From NCBI RefSeq assembly GCF_003606365.2, contig NZ_CP031933.2, forward strand, positions 992,001 through 1,056,000: a DNA stretch of 64,000 bases. The letters run 5' to 3'. Positions within the stretch are counted from its first letter, which is position 1. Each line of letters begins with the position of its first letter. The notes beneath the pieces were generated by a model. The model saw nothing but the letters and a program-made list of their open reading frames with translations. It made no database searches and was not told where the DNA came from. This stretch comes from Companilactobacillus zhachilii. Its GTDB lineage: Bacteria > Bacillota > Bacilli > Lactobacillales > Lactobacillaceae. Below are positions 1 through 9,074 of the stretch, piece by piece. The translations under genes were made by a program, and so were the position numbers.

Positions 1-988
1 CACGGTCCAAGAGCATAGTAGGTTGGTGTCTGAGATTGATCTGAAAGACTTTTGACTGTGAGTTAATGATATCTTTAAAAGGTTCAATTGGATCCTTTAA
101 AAAAAACGCTGGTGTTGTAAGTTGAAATTCATATTTAGTGGTAGCTGAATCCGAACGAGCCAAGACAAGTAGGTTGTTGGTCAGTGAATTGAGACGATTA
201 ACTTCATCAAGAGAAACAGAAATAGCTTCAGCTTCATCCAAAATAGTTTGTTTTGGTTTAGTAAGCATATATTCTAATTTTCCTTGAATGATTGTTAAAG
301 GTGTCCGCAACTCGTGGGCGGCATCATTAACAAATTCAGTTTGTTGTTTCCAAGATTTCACTATTGGCAACATATTGATTCTTGCTAAGAAATAAGAAAT
401 AACAAGAGCAATGATCCAAAAGATGAAAAATGTAATGGCAAGGATTTCTTCAAAGTTTTTGATTGCCTGAATTTGGGTATCTATGTTTTGCATAATTAAA
501 ACATAGTGTCCTGCGTACATGGGATTATGGTTCTTGGAGGATACCTTAATCAAAACCGAACGAAAATTCATCTTGTTAACAACAATTGTTTGCTTGAGAT
601 TGACATTTTTTTTACGTAATTTGATGTTTTTTAAAACGGAATAGCGATTACCCAAACTGGATTTATTGAGTAATTTACCTGAATCGTCGAAAACCAGAAT
701 TGAAGCCTGAAAAGGGGCTTTAGGTTCTGGTTTTTTATTTTGGTCAATCATGTGGTTAGGGTCGTGAGGATCTGGAACGGCTCGTTTAGTAAATTTAGGT
801 TGTTTTTTGATCGAAATGACTTGTTCACGAATATCCTTATCAATGCTGCGATAAGTTGAAGATTGAAAGAGATTAAAAATAATCACACCGAGGGTCAGGA
901 ATAAAATAGCAAAGGCCGCCATGATGGAAAGAAAAAGTTTAAATTGTTGATGTCTGGTAATAGTATTTTGTCTAGTTTTCAGTGTCAT
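1..988 (-). CDS. ciaH: Sensor histidine kinase, CiaH-like (partial, C-terminus outside window)
   Basis: Membrane sensor kinase paired with the response regulator just upstream. About 329 residues are present, starting at ATG 988-986. A first membrane helix lies near residues 20-42, followed by an extracellular part of roughly 130 residues, a second helix (FFIFWIIALVISYFLA), and a HisKA dimerisation region with the H-box motif NDAAHELRTPL that carries the phosphorylated His. The catalytic ATPase domain lies beyond base 1. Its start overlaps the end of the regulator gene by 17 bases, so the two are translationally coupled. The CiaH assignment rests on the strongly CiaR-like partner rather than on this sequence alone. 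Confidence 0.85.
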   Translation of the reverse strand, partial: MTLKTRQNTITRHQQFKLFLSIMAAFAILFLTLGVIIFNLFQSSTYRSIDKDIREQVISIKKQPKFTKRAVPDPHDPNHMIDQNKKPEPKAPFQASILVFDDSGKLLNKSSLGNRYSVLKNIKLRKKNVNLKQTIVVNKMNFRSVLIKVSSKNHNPMYAGHYVLIMQNIDTQIQAIKNFEEILAITFFIFWIIALVISYFLARINMLPIVKSWKQQTEFVNDAAHELRTPLTIIQGKLEYMLTKPKQTILDEAEAISVSLDEVNRLNSLTNNLLVLARSDSATTKYEFQLTTPAFFLKDPIEPFKDIINSQSKVFQINLRHQPTMLLDR

Positions 989-1664
989 CTTGGAAAATAT
1001 ACCCGACATTTCTGATAGTTTTAATTAAATTATCGTTTTTAGAAGCTCGTAATTTCTTTCTTAGATTGCTCATATAGACTTCAACAACCGTAATCGAAGT
1101 ATCAGAGTCAAAGCCCCAAATACGTTCGAAAATTTGATCTTTAGTTAAGATAGTATTTTTATTCTGCAATAAATAAACTAATAAATCGTATTCTTTCCCA
1201 TTAAGAGTAATTGGCTTACCAGAAGCATCTATTTCGTGAGTATTGAGATTAACTTCGAGGTTATTTATTTTTAAAGTTGAATCATCCGCTAATACACCAC
1301 TGCGCTTTAATAAAGCTTTGACGCGAGCTTGTAGTTCCTCACGGTGAAATGGCTTCGTCAAATAATCGTCTGCTCCAAGATTGAAACCGTGAATTTTGTC
1401 ATCAATTTCTGCTTTAGCAGTCAAGATTAAGACAGGCGTGTTGATTTTATCAGCCCGAATATTTTTTAAAACATCGTACCCATTCATTTCGGGCAACATG
1501 ATATCTAAAATTATGAGATCGTAAACATTTTCAGTCGCAGCAAATTTGCCACTGAGACCATCATTTTCAATATCGACTTCGGAAAAATCAGCTAAAAAAG
1601 ACGCAATATTATTAGCCAAATTTTCATCATCTTCTACTACTAAAATCTTTATATTATTTACCAT
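972..1664 (-). CDS. ciaR: OmpR-family response regulator, CiaR-like
   Basis: DNA-binding response regulator of 230 residues. The receiver domain (residues 1-120) shows the acidic pocket (E11, D12, D13), phospho-acceptor D54 in LDIMLPEMNG, T82 and K104 in the KPF motif. The winged-helix domain (about 130-228) contains WGFDSDTSITVVEVY and an RKKL stretch that match, from memory, streptococcal CiaR closely. An AGGAG site precedes the ATG. The kinase gene follows with a 17-base overlap. An exact copy of the CiaR recognition pattern (TTTAAG-N5-TTTAAG) lies at 2301-2317 before the neighbouring glycosyltransferase genes, which supports the name. Family membership is sure; CiaR orthology is likely but unproven. 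Confidence 0.85.
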   Translation of the reverse strand: MVNNIKILVVEDDENLANNIASFLADFSEVDIENDGLSGKFAATENVYDLIILDIMLPEMNGYDVLKNIRADKINTPVLILTAKAEIDDKIHGFNLGADDYLTKPFHREELQARVKALLKRSGVLADDSTLKINNLEVNLNTHEIDASGKPITLNGKEYDLLVYLLQNKNTILTKDQIFERIWGFDSDTSITVVEVYMSNLRKKLRASKNDNLIKTIRNVGYIFQDDTEN

Positions 1665-1741
1665 ATATAACTCCTATTTGGTTTATTAATTAAAGGTTGA
1701 AAGTTCCCAACTGAACTTCAAATTATTTATATTATGGGTAT

Positions 1742-1927
1742 GCCGTCTCCAGATTCGGACAGTGGTTACTGGCGGTGCGGAACGGTCCGAGCCAAGGTCT
1801 CGGACCTCGGTTTAAGCCTTGCAAGTTCGGCAAGTCTTAAACGCGCCCGGTGCTGTAAGAACGACAAAAACGGTCGTCCTAACACCACTTTCACTGCCAG
1901 TAACCACTGTCCGAATCTTCCGACTAG
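1742..1927 (+). repeat. Cloverleaf repeat, type 1, copy A
   Basis: Outer stem 1752-1777 pairs with 1892-1917 over 26 bp including one G-T wobble. It encloses three hairpins: 1784-1791/1799-1806 (GGTCCGAG/CTCGGACC), 1810-1842 and 1849-1886. Ends are GCCGTCTCC on the left and CGACTAGT on the right; similarity to copies D and F continues outward (TTATTAACTCAAG on the right, ATTTATATT on the left). It forms a convergent pair with copy B. Confidence 0.9.
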
Positions 1928-2074
1928 TTCTTTATTAACTCAAGAATAACTTGATATCTCAAATATTTTTCATGGCTTTTATTACTGTCTTGATAGGATT
2001 ATGGAGCAACCATACTCTTAAAATATTTATCCATACCAGAGTAAATTCTTGTCAGATTAATTTGAATATAAACC

Positions 2075-2250
2075 CTAGCCGGAAGGAGCAATGAAATTAG
2101 GATGCAGTGCAGGTGGCGTTAGCACTTTAGTGCTTACACCACGGGACGAGCTTTGAAACTCGCGGGTTTTGCGAGGTTCAAAGTCGAGACTCGAGACCTT
2201 GGCTCGAGTCGGTCCCCACAACAACCTAATTTCATTGCTCCTGGAGGCGG
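2075..2250 (-). repeat. Cloverleaf repeat, type 2, copy B (reverse)
   Basis: Outer stem AGGAGCAATGAAATTAGG (2084-2101) pairs perfectly with 2225-2242. Read on the minus strand it has the conserved TGGGGACCG block, hairpin 1 GACTCGAG/CTCGAGTC around loop CCAAGGT, a second hairpin, and a third hairpin GCACTAAAGTGC inside GGTG/CGCC arms. The 147-base spacer to copy A is similar to the spacer between copies D and E. Confidence 0.9.
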
Positions 2251-2300
2251 AACCCTAAAAACATCAACTGTCAGTCATAATTATAAAACATATTTTTTGA

Positions 2301-2333
2301 TTTAAGTTTAATTTAAGTTAGTTTGGCTAATCT
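2301..2333 (+). promoter_or_regulatory. CiaR-type box with promoter -10
   Basis: TTTAAG (2301-2306) and TTTAAG (2312-2317) are separated by exactly 5 bases. Ten bases later comes TAATCT (2328-2333), a possible -10. This is the layout known for CiaR-activated promoters in streptococci. It precedes the small peptide and the glycosyltransferase genes. Regulation by the adjacent two-component system is inferred. Confidence 0.6.
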
Positions 2334-2365
2334 TATCCCTGTTGTTAAGAAAGGAATTTGAATAA

Positions 2366-2452
2366 ATGAAAAATAATTCACAGATAAAATCAATTTTATT
2401 ATCGATTTTAGTTTATTCAATCATTTGTTTCTTTGTAAAGATAGCTTTTTAG
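2366..2452 (+). CDS. Small membrane peptide, 28 residues
   Basis: An ATG follows AAGGAATTTGAATAA, an acceptable ribosome-binding site. The product starts MKNNSQIK, then has a single hydrophobic helix of about 17 residues, and ends KIAF. It sits 16 bases before the PMT-family gene and downstream of the CiaR-type box, so it would be co-transcribed. No family is recognised. It could be a leader peptide or a partner of the glycosyltransferase; its short length keeps confidence moderate. Confidence 0.45.
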   Translation: MKNNSQIKSILLSILVYSIICFFVKIAF

Positions 2453-2468
2453 AGATTGGAGAAGATAA

Positions 2469-4841
2469 ATGATGGAATCCAAAGAACCGAGTCGTGTTCA
2501 AAAAAATGAAAAACTTGGATTTTTCGATAAATTAAGAAATATTAAGTATGATTATTGGCTAATTGCCATCTTAATTCTAGCGGCGTTCTTATATGCCTGG
2601 AATATTTGGGAGGCGGGTGAGGCAAATAACTTTTACACTGCCGCAATTGTCAGTATGACTAAAAGTTTTAAAAACTTCTGGTATGCCAGTTTTGACCCGG
2701 CCGGATTTATTACGGTTGATAAGCCACCAGTTGCACTTTGGTTTATGACCATTAGTGCCAAGATTTTTGGGGTACATGGCTGGAGTGTTGTATTACCGTC
2801 AATCCTTTTTGGAATTGGTTCGGTATATCTCATTTACAGTCTGGTAACCAAGAGATTTGGCAAAATTCCAGCCCGTATTGCTGCTTTAATTATGACTTTG
2901 ACACCGATTGTGGTGGCCGATTCGCGGACAAATAATATGGATGCTACATTAGTATTCTTTTTATTATTGTCAGTTTGGTTCGTACAAAAAGCTGTATTAA
3001 AACAACAGCAACGTTACCTTTGGATTGGTTTCGCACTGATTGGAATATCTTTCAATATTAAAATGTTACAAGCTTTTATGGTTTTGCCAGCGTTATATCT
3101 CTATTATTGGTTAGCAGCCAAAGTTAATTGGAAGAAAAAATTGCTTCACTTATCAATTGCAACTGTTTTTCTGGCCATTTTCACATTGATTTGGCCTTTG
3201 TCAGTTGATTTGACTAATTCCAACAGTCGTCCATATGAAGGTGGCTCTGAAACTAATTCAGCTTTGGAATTGGCTTTTGGTTACAATGGAACGCAAAGAT
3301 TGCTTGGACAGACCACTGGTACCGGTGGTGCCTTCCCAGGAATGGGCAGTTCGTCTAAGAAGGGTGGTAAATCAATGACACCACCAAGCGGCTCGAAAAA
3401 AGTAAGTGGCTCCAAATCTTCAAGTAATGCTCCAACACCACCAAGCGGTTCTAAGAAGAAAACTGGAAATCCTCCCGCTAAGCCATCAGGATCTAAAGGT
3501 GGCGCCCCATCAATGGGTGGCAAAGGTAAAGGAGCAGGTGCAGGTACCGGTGGTGGCGGTGGCGCCTTTAATATCGGTACAGCTTGACCATTCAGACTAT
3601 TACAAAAAGAATTAGGTCCACAAATCAGTTGGTTGATGTTACTAGCCGTTTTTGGTGTCATCTCAAGTTATGTTTACTATCAAGACCCCAAGAAAAAATG
3701 GTATGCACTTAATAATCAAAGAAAAGATCTTTGGTTGTGGTTAGGCTGGATGGTACCAGTAGCAGGATTTTTCTCAGTAGCCAGTTTCTTCCATCCTTAC
3801 TACACGATTATGTTAGCTCCAGCGATGGCGGCTTTAGCTGGTATCGGAATTTATACGATGATCAAACAATGGCGTGAAAAATCCATCTGGTCAATGTTGT
3901 TACCAATTTCGATTTTGACAACTAGTTTATTGCAAGCTTGGTATTTAACCGACTATTATCCAACCTTAGCTTGGGTATTGTTAATCGCGGGAATAATTAT
4001 TTCCATTCCACTGTTTGCATTGCCTTGGATTGCTATTCGTCTCAAAAACAAGCGTGTTTGGCCAGTTATCGCTCTGATTATCGTCATGCTAGCTCCAACT
4101 TGGTGGTCGTTAACGCCAACTTTAGCTGGATCAAGTAATGGTATTCCTAGTGCTGGACCATCACTCTTGTCAGCTGGTGGTGGCGGAGGTATGGGTGATT
4201 CTTCAGTTAATAATTCTTTATTGAAATATCTGGAGAAACATCAAGGTAATGCCGAATACTTATTTGCTACTGATGATTCCAGCACTGCCGCACCTTATAT
4301 TATTAAAACAGGTAAAGCGGTTATGGCCATGGGTGGCTTTAATGGAACCGATAATGCAATCACTTTGAAACAATTTAAGAAGCTCGTGAAAGAGGGCAAA
4401 GTTAAGTATTATTACTCCGGTGGTAAAGCTGGTGGTAATAACAATGAAATTGTTACTTGGATCAAGAAACATGCTAAAAAAGTTACTCTTTCTAATAGTA
4501 CAGTCCAAACTAATAATTCAAGCTCTGTAACAGTTTCTACAAAAACTAAAAATACAGCTCCAAACACTGCTGGACAAGCACCAGGGGGAACTGCTCCTAG
4601 TGGAAATAGTAATGGTTCAACTCCTCCAGCTAAACCAAGTGGTTCCAATGGACAAGGTAATAAAGCTCCATCTGGAAATGGAACTAAGCCTTCAATGGGT
4701 AAGAAGAAATTAACTAAAGCTCAATTAAAGAAAATGAAAAAACAAATGAAGAAATCTTCCGGTGCCTCAGCAATGCGTGGTGGCATGGGTGGACCTGGAC
4801 AATCAGGCACACTTTACGATTTATCAAATATCTACAAGTAA
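2469..4841 (+). pseudogene. PMT-family (GT39-like) membrane glycosyltransferase, interrupted by in-frame TGA
   Basis: YkcB/ArnT-like polytopic glycosyltransferase that would move a sugar from a polyprenyl-phosphate carrier to a surface acceptor. Reading runs from 2469 (or ATG 2472, better spaced from GGAGAAG) to a TGA at 3585-3587. The same frame continues without a break to 4841, giving about 790 residues in all. Before the stop: an early helix, the acidic loop region ANNFYTAA, TVDKPP, SRTNNMDA and several helices. After it: PFRLLQKELGPQISWL, further helices and a soluble C-terminal domain. A single change GGA to TGA within the expected GTAGPFRL motif explains the break. Two Gly/Ser/Lys/Pro-rich low-complexity stretches (about 3330-3570 and 4550-4780, PSGSKK-like units) exceed the glycine loops usual in the family. 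If the stop is real, the 372-residue product lacks half its helices. The downstream GT2 gene is its usual partner. Confidence 0.85.
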
Positions 4842-4862
4842 TCAATGAAAGGATACTAGCTT

Positions 4863-5837
4863 ATGAAAAATCAATTAATTTCAATTGTTTTGCCAGTTTT
4901 CAATGAAGAAGCAGGAATTCAGGCAACGATTGATACTTTATTAAATTATATAGAGCAACAAGAGGAACAGTATGAATTGATTTTCGTTGATGATGGATCA
5001 AAAGATAAATCAGTTTCGATTATTAATGCAGCTATTCGACAACACGATAATATTAAGTTGGTTGAGTTTTCTCGTAACTTTGGGCACCAGTTAGCAATTA
5101 CTGCTGGTTTACAGTACACCAAAGGGGATGCTGTGGTTGTGATGGATGCTGATTTGCAAGATCCACCAGAAGTAATTCCCCAGATGATTAAAAAGTGGAA
5201 TGAAGGTTACGAAATCGTCTATGGAAAACGAATGCAACGTGATGGCGAGACCATTTTTAAAAAGTTAACTGCCAAAATGTTTTATCGTACTTTTAAACAT
5301 TTAGCTACGATTGATATGCCACTTGATACAGGTGACTTTCGCTTGATGGATCGTAAAGCGGTGCATCAGTTGTTGAAATTACACGAGCAAGATCCATTCG
5401 TTCGCGGACAAGTAACTTGGATAGGCTTTAAACAGACTAGCGTACAGTATCACCGTCAAGAACGAGTCGCTGGTGAAACAAAGTATCCATTGTCGAAGAT
5501 GGTGAAACTAGCTTTGGACGGTATTACTTCTTTTTCGATGAAACCTTTACAATTTGTCAATATTTTTTCGATTATTCCGTTAGTAAGTGGCGTTTTCTCG
5601 CTAGGATATTTAATCGCTAGTGGTAGTTATAGTTTGGCCAGTGTAGGTATAACGATTTTATTATTTACTCTAGGTTTACTAATGCTATCAATGGGAATTC
5701 TAGGTAGCTACTTAGGACGTGTCTTAGACCAAGTTAATAATCGACCCCGGTTTATTGTTAGTAAGACAGAAGGATTTGAAGAACGAAACAAGGGAATTCA
5801 TCACTTTACTGACCATCTAAATCAACGCGTAGAGTAA
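4863..5837 (+). CDS. Polyprenyl-phosphate glycosyltransferase (GT2, YkcC/GtrB-like)
   Basis: Family 2 glycosyltransferase of 324 residues that loads a sugar from a nucleotide donor onto undecaprenyl phosphate at the inner membrane face. Visible: N-terminal ISIVLPVFNEE, FVDDGSKD, the catalytic MDADLQDPPE motif, DTGDFRLMDR, and QERVAGETKYPLSKM, all typical of the DPM/GtrB group, followed by two C-terminal membrane helices (about 232-255 and 262-290). It lies 21 bases after the PMT-family gene with an AAAGGA site. The pair matches the ykcB-ykcC arrangement, in which this enzyme makes the lipid-linked sugar that the PMT enzyme uses. If the PMT gene is truly dead, this product may have no acceptor enzyme here. 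Confidence 0.9.
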   Translation: MKNQLISIVLPVFNEEAGIQATIDTLLNYIEQQEEQYELIFVDDGSKDKSVSIINAAIRQHDNIKLVEFSRNFGHQLAITAGLQYTKGDAVVVMDADLQDPPEVIPQMIKKWNEGYEIVYGKRMQRDGETIFKKLTAKMFYRTFKHLATIDMPLDTGDFRLMDRKAVHQLLKLHEQDPFVRGQVTWIGFKQTSVQYHRQERVAGETKYPLSKMVKLALDGITSFSMKPLQFVNIFSIIPLVSGVFSLGYLIASGSYSLASVGITILLFTLGLLMLSMGILGSYLGRVLDQVNNRPRFIVSKTEGFEERNKGIHHFTDHLNQRVE

Positions 5838-6010
5838 AATGATAAATTTCTCAAAAAATTAGAAAAAATCTTTTTTACTTTAAAAGTTTTCATACTTTTT
5901 AATTATCTATTAATGTGTTACAGTTATGGTAAATTTGATGGATGCTAAAGTTGTTTGATGGACAACCAATGCTTATCAAATTGAACATGAACTATCCCAT
6001 TCATAAAAAA

Positions 6011-6050
6011 GAAGCTGACGAACACCCAGTCGTCAGCTTCTTTTTCTTTT
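6011..6050. terminator. Bidirectional terminator
   Basis: Stem GAAGCTGACGA (6011-6021) pairs with TCGTCAGCTTC (6030-6040), 11 bp, with a T-rich run on both strands. It ends the glycosyltransferase unit and the convergent guaC gene. Confidence 0.9.
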
Positions 6051-6075
6051 GTCTTATTGTATTTAAGCAACGTAT

Positions 6076-7053
6076 TTAATAAACGTCACCATTGTAAATT
6101 GAGTTTTTAACAATTACGTAATCTACTTTACGTAAGGAATTCAAGTCCTTACCACCTGCATAAGAGATGGAGGATTGTAAGTCTTGTTTCATTTCGGTCA
6201 ACGTATCCATGATTTCACCCTTATAAGGAACGAGCATACGCTTGCCTTCAACATTTTTGTATTCACCTTTTTGATATTGAGAAGCAGAACCAAAATAAGC
6301 TTTATATTTTTGACCATCTTTTTCAATGATTTTACCAGGTGATTCTTTATGGCCAGCAAGTAGGGAACCAATCATTACCATATCTGCTCCAAAACGGATT
6401 GATTTGGCAATGTCACCATCATTTCTAACGCCACCGTCAGCAATAATTGGTTTGCTAGCGGCTTTAGCACAGAGCCTTACAGCAGCTAATTGCCAACCAC
6501 CGGTACCAAAACCGGTTTTTAATTTAGTGATACATACTTTACCAGGTCCAATTCCTACTTTAGTTGCATCAGCACCGGCATTTTCTAGTTCACGAACGCC
6601 TTCAGGTGTACCAACGTTACCAGCAGTTAGGAAAGAATCGGGTAAATTCTTTTTAATATATTTAATCATTTCGATGACACGATCACTGTGACCATGAGCA
6701 ACGTCGATTGTAATGTAGTCAGGTTTTAAATGTTCAGCGACTAAGGTATCAATAAATTCAAATTCGTCTTTTTTGATACCAACACTGATTGAAGTAAATA
6801 AATCTTTTTGATTCATTGTTTTGATGAAGTTAACACGTGTCTCTGGTTCAAAACGATGCATGACGTAAAAATAATCATTGGCAGCCAATTTTTCAGCCAG
6901 ATTTTCATCAATGATTGTTTGCATATTCGCAGGGACGACAGGAATCTTAAATGTTTTTGGTCCAAATTTGATGCTTGTATCGCATTCTGAACGACTATTG
7001 ACGATACATTTATTCGGTATTAGTTGGATATCTTCATAATCAAAAACTTGCAT
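6076..7053 (-). CDS. guaC: GMP reductase
   Basis: Converts GMP to IMP and ammonia with NADPH, returning guanine nucleotides to the purine pool. The 325-residue product is a full-length IMPDH/GMPR TIM barrel without CBS domains. The catalytic loop [15 protein letters not shown] places the nucleophile at C174, and the GGWQLAA segment after it is typical of the short bacterial GuaC type. [17 protein letters not shown] near the C-terminus is the mobile flap region. It is monocistronic, convergent with the glycosyltransferase unit and divergent from glnA. A pair of PurBox-like sites lies just upstream. Confidence 0.95.
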   Translation of the reverse strand: MQVFDYEDIQLIPNKCIVNSRSECDTSIKFGPKTFKIPVVPANMQTIIDENLAEKLAANDYFYVMHRFEPETRVNFIKTMNQKDLFTSISVGIKKDEFEFIDTLVAEHLKPDYITIDVAHGHSDRVIEMIKYIKKNLPDSFLTAGNVGTPEGVRELENAGADATKVGIGPGKVCITKLKTGFGTGGWQLAAVRLCAKAASKPIIADGGVRNDGDIAKSIRFGADMVMIGSLLAGHKESPGKIIEKDGQKYKAYFGSASQYQKGEYKNVEGKRMLVPYKGEIMDTLTEMKQDLQSSISYAGGKDLNSLRKVDYVIVKNSIYNGDVY

Positions 7054-7070
7054 TTATTATTCACTCCATT

Positions 7071-7110
7071 AATTACGAACAATTATTATTTTTATATTCT
7101 GTTTCGTTCG
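7071..7110. promoter_or_regulatory. PurBox-like inverted pair upstream of guaC
   Basis: AATTACGAACAAT (7071-7083) matches the PurR consensus AWWWCCGAACWWT at 12 of 13 positions. An inverted core GTTCG lies at 7106-7110. The CGAAC and GTTCG cores are 25 bases apart, close to the spacing in Bacillus pur promoters. It sits 20-60 bases before guaC. PurR control is inferred from the pattern. Confidence 0.5.
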
Positions 7111-7218
7111 TATCTATAATTTAACGGGAAAACTCTCAGAAGTCAAATTTAATGTGCAATTAATTGTGATAATTATGATAAAATTTTCATATACAAAAAT
7201 TTAGGATTTAATATTAGG

Positions 7219-7237
7219 ATTGTTTGAAAATGACAAT
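7219..7237. promoter_or_regulatory. Palindromic operator candidate before glnA
   Basis: ATTGT-N9-ACAAT lies 8 bases upstream of the glnA -35 element. It resembles a GlnR/TnrA site (TGT-N11-ACA) but the spacing is 2 bases short, so the binding protein is uncertain. Confidence 0.3.
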
Positions 7238-7245
7238 GAAAATAT

Positions 7246-7274
7246 TTGACACCTAGATTTGTAATTGGTATTAT
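7246..7274 (+). promoter_or_regulatory. glnA promoter
   Basis: TTGACA (7246-7251), a 17-base spacer and TATTAT (7269-7274) form a near-consensus sigma-A promoter about 85 bases before the glnA start. Confidence 0.75.
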
Positions 7275-7359
7275 CATCATATTATTAATAGAACGGTATA
7301 TTAATAACGTTTATTAGTGACCTCTAAAAAATCGGTATATCCAATAGGAGTGGTTAAAA

Positions 7360-8688
7360 GTGCAACATTATACTGCAGAAGATATTACAAAAATGGTTAA
7401 CGATGAAAACGTTGAATTTATTTGTTTGATGTTTACAGATATCAACGGAATCATCAAGAATGTCGAAGTTCCTGTTTCTCAACTAGATAAAGTTCTAGCA
7501 AACAAGATTACTTTTGATGGTTCATCAATCGATGGCTTCACACGTATTGAAGAGAGTGACATGCTATTACATCCTGATTTATCAACTTGGTTGATTTTCC
7601 CATGGGGTGAAGAACACGGTAAAGTTGCTCGTTTGATCTGTGATATTTATAAGACAGACGGTACACCATTTGAAGGTGACCCTCGTGTAAACCTAAAACG
7701 AATTATCAAAAAGATGCATGGTATGGGATACACTAACTTTAATATTGGACCTGAGCCAGAGTTTTTCTTATTTAATACAGATGAACATGGCAATCCAACA
7801 CTTCATCTAAATGATGATGGAAGCTATTTCGACTTTTCACCTGTTGATTTGGGTGTTAACGTTCGTAAAGATATCGTTTTAGGCCTAGAAAAGATGGGCT
7901 TTGAAGTTGAAGCTAGTCACCATGAAGTTGCACCAGGACAACAAGAAATTGATTTTAAGTATCAAGACGCATTGTCAGCTGCAGACAGTATTGAAACCTT
8001 CAAACTTGTTGTTAAGACGATTGCTAAGGAACATGGTTTATATGCAACATTTATGCCAAAACCTGTTCAAGGAATCAATGGTTCAGGGATGCACATCAAT
8101 ATGTCATTGTTTAACGGTGATGATAATATCTTCGATGATGAAAATGATATGTTATCTGAAACAGCTAAGAAGTTCTTGAGCGGTATTTTGAAGCATGCTC
8201 GTGCTTTGACAGCTGTAAATAATCCAACTGTTAACTCATATAAACGTCTAGTACCAGGCTATGAAGCTCCTACGTACATTGCTTGGTCAAGTAAGAACCG
8301 TTCACCATTAGTACGTGTACCCGCTGCTAAAGGTAAGTCAAAACGTATTGAAATGAGAAGTGTTGATCCAACAACTAATCCATATTTGGCCATTGCATGT
8401 ATTCTTGATGCTGGTCTTGATGGTATTGACAGTAACTATGATTTGATGCCAGAAGTTAAAGATAATATTTACGAAATGTCAGAAGATAAGCGTCGTGAAG
8501 AAGGTATCGTCGATCTTCCTTCAACATTGCATAATTCTTTGAAAGCTTTACGTAAAGATGAATATGTTCAACAATCACTTGGTAAGGGACTTACAAATAG
8601 TTTCTTCGCTGCCAAGAATGCTGAATGGGCAAGATATCAACAAACAGTTTCCCAATGGGAACGTGATACATATATGTCACAATATTAG
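7360..8688 (+). CDS. glnA: Glutamine synthetase type I
   Basis: ATP-dependent synthesis of glutamine from glutamate and ammonium; forms a cytoplasmic dodecamer. The 442-residue length fits the GSI-alpha class found in Firmicutes. Visible motifs: FDGSSIDGF in the beta-grasp domain, GPEPEFFLF (metal-binding Glu), [11 protein letters not shown] (ammonium/ATP region) and [10 protein letters not shown]. The start is GTG 7360, 8 bases after TAGGAG. In most lactobacilli glnA follows glnR; here no glnR is adjacent and the gene has its own promoter and a palindromic operator candidate. A long nested hairpin repeat directly after the stop probably ends transcription. Confidence 0.97.
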   Translation: MQHYTAEDITKMVNDENVEFICLMFTDINGIIKNVEVPVSQLDKVLANKITFDGSSIDGFTRIEESDMLLHPDLSTWLIFPWGEEHGKVARLICDIYKTDGTPFEGDPRVNLKRIIKKMHGMGYTNFNIGPEPEFFLFNTDEHGNPTLHLNDDGSYFDFSPVDLGVNVRKDIVLGLEKMGFEVEASHHEVAPGQQEIDFKYQDALSAADSIETFKLVVKTIAKEHGLYATFMPKPVQGINGSGMHINMSLFNGDDNIFDDENDMLSETAKKFLSGILKHARALTAVNNPTVNSYKRLVPGYEAPTYIAWSSKNRSPLVRVPAAKGKSKRIEMRSVDPTTNPYLAIACILDAGLDGIDSNYDLMPEVKDNIYEMSEDKRREEGIVDLPSTLHNSLKALRKDEYVQQSLGKGLTNSFFAAKNAEWARYQQTVSQWERDTYMSQY

Positions 8689-8691
8689 AAA

Positions 8692-8800
8692 GTGGGACAA
8701 AACAGGTTCAGCTTTCGAGCATTAGAATAAATGGTTCTAGTAATCCGATTTTGGATTGTTGGAACCATTTTTTTAATGTGGGAAAAGCTATTATTCCACA
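8692..8800. repeat. Nested terminator-like repeat, copy 1
   Basis: Outer arms GTGGGACAAAAC and a matching TATTCCAC end enclose AGCTTT/AAAAGCT. The inner stem ATGGTTCTAGTAATCC (8731-8746) pairs with 8753-8768 and is followed by T6. Same family as copies at 9901, 18967, 19570 and 40721. Confidence 0.8.
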
Positions 8801-9074
8801 GATATACTGCAGTCGTAAAAATTCGGAATTAAAGCCATAACTGGGTTCGGTACTTTAGCCGAAGTGATTAAGTTCACCCAGCGTTACATACATGAAATGT
8901 TTAAATTGTAAGACTCGTGGTGCTAGTTGATTTTTTGACTATAGAATTGAAATAATTTTGCGAATAATTTTTAAAGTCAAAAGATTAAGAATATATTCTA
9001 TATCCTATAATTCTAGTCATTGATGGCAAAATAATACTTAAAGTTATTTACTATTAATTCAAAAAAACAATGAA
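8801..9074. other. Gene-free stretch with a compact three-way junction
   Basis: No gene is seen. 8841-8881 folds with no unpaired bases between the two inner helices: CTGG/CCAG closes TTCGG-tactttag-CCGAA and GTGA-ttaagt-TCAC. At 8913-8928 lies one arm of a 16-bp inverted repeat whose partner is at 9257-9272. The rest is AT-rich. Confidence 0.4.

Noticed and set aside
1734..1949. Open frame of about 70 codons inside cloverleaf copies A and D (MPSPDSDSG...)
   Set aside because: Differences between the two copies are mostly amino-acid changing (Y/H, R/Q, K/M, S/N, A/V, N/S, N/D) but preserve base pairing; copy F has a shifted frame. Selection is on structure, not on a peptide.
2069..2258. ACCCTA on both sides of copy B as a target-site duplication
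   Set aside because: Copy E has the left ACCCTA but not the right one, and other copies lack both, so it is not a consistent duplication.
3281..3661. Proline-rich open frame antisense to the PMT-family gene
   Set aside because: It is the mirror of the Gly/Ser/Lys-rich coding sequence and has no ribosome site.
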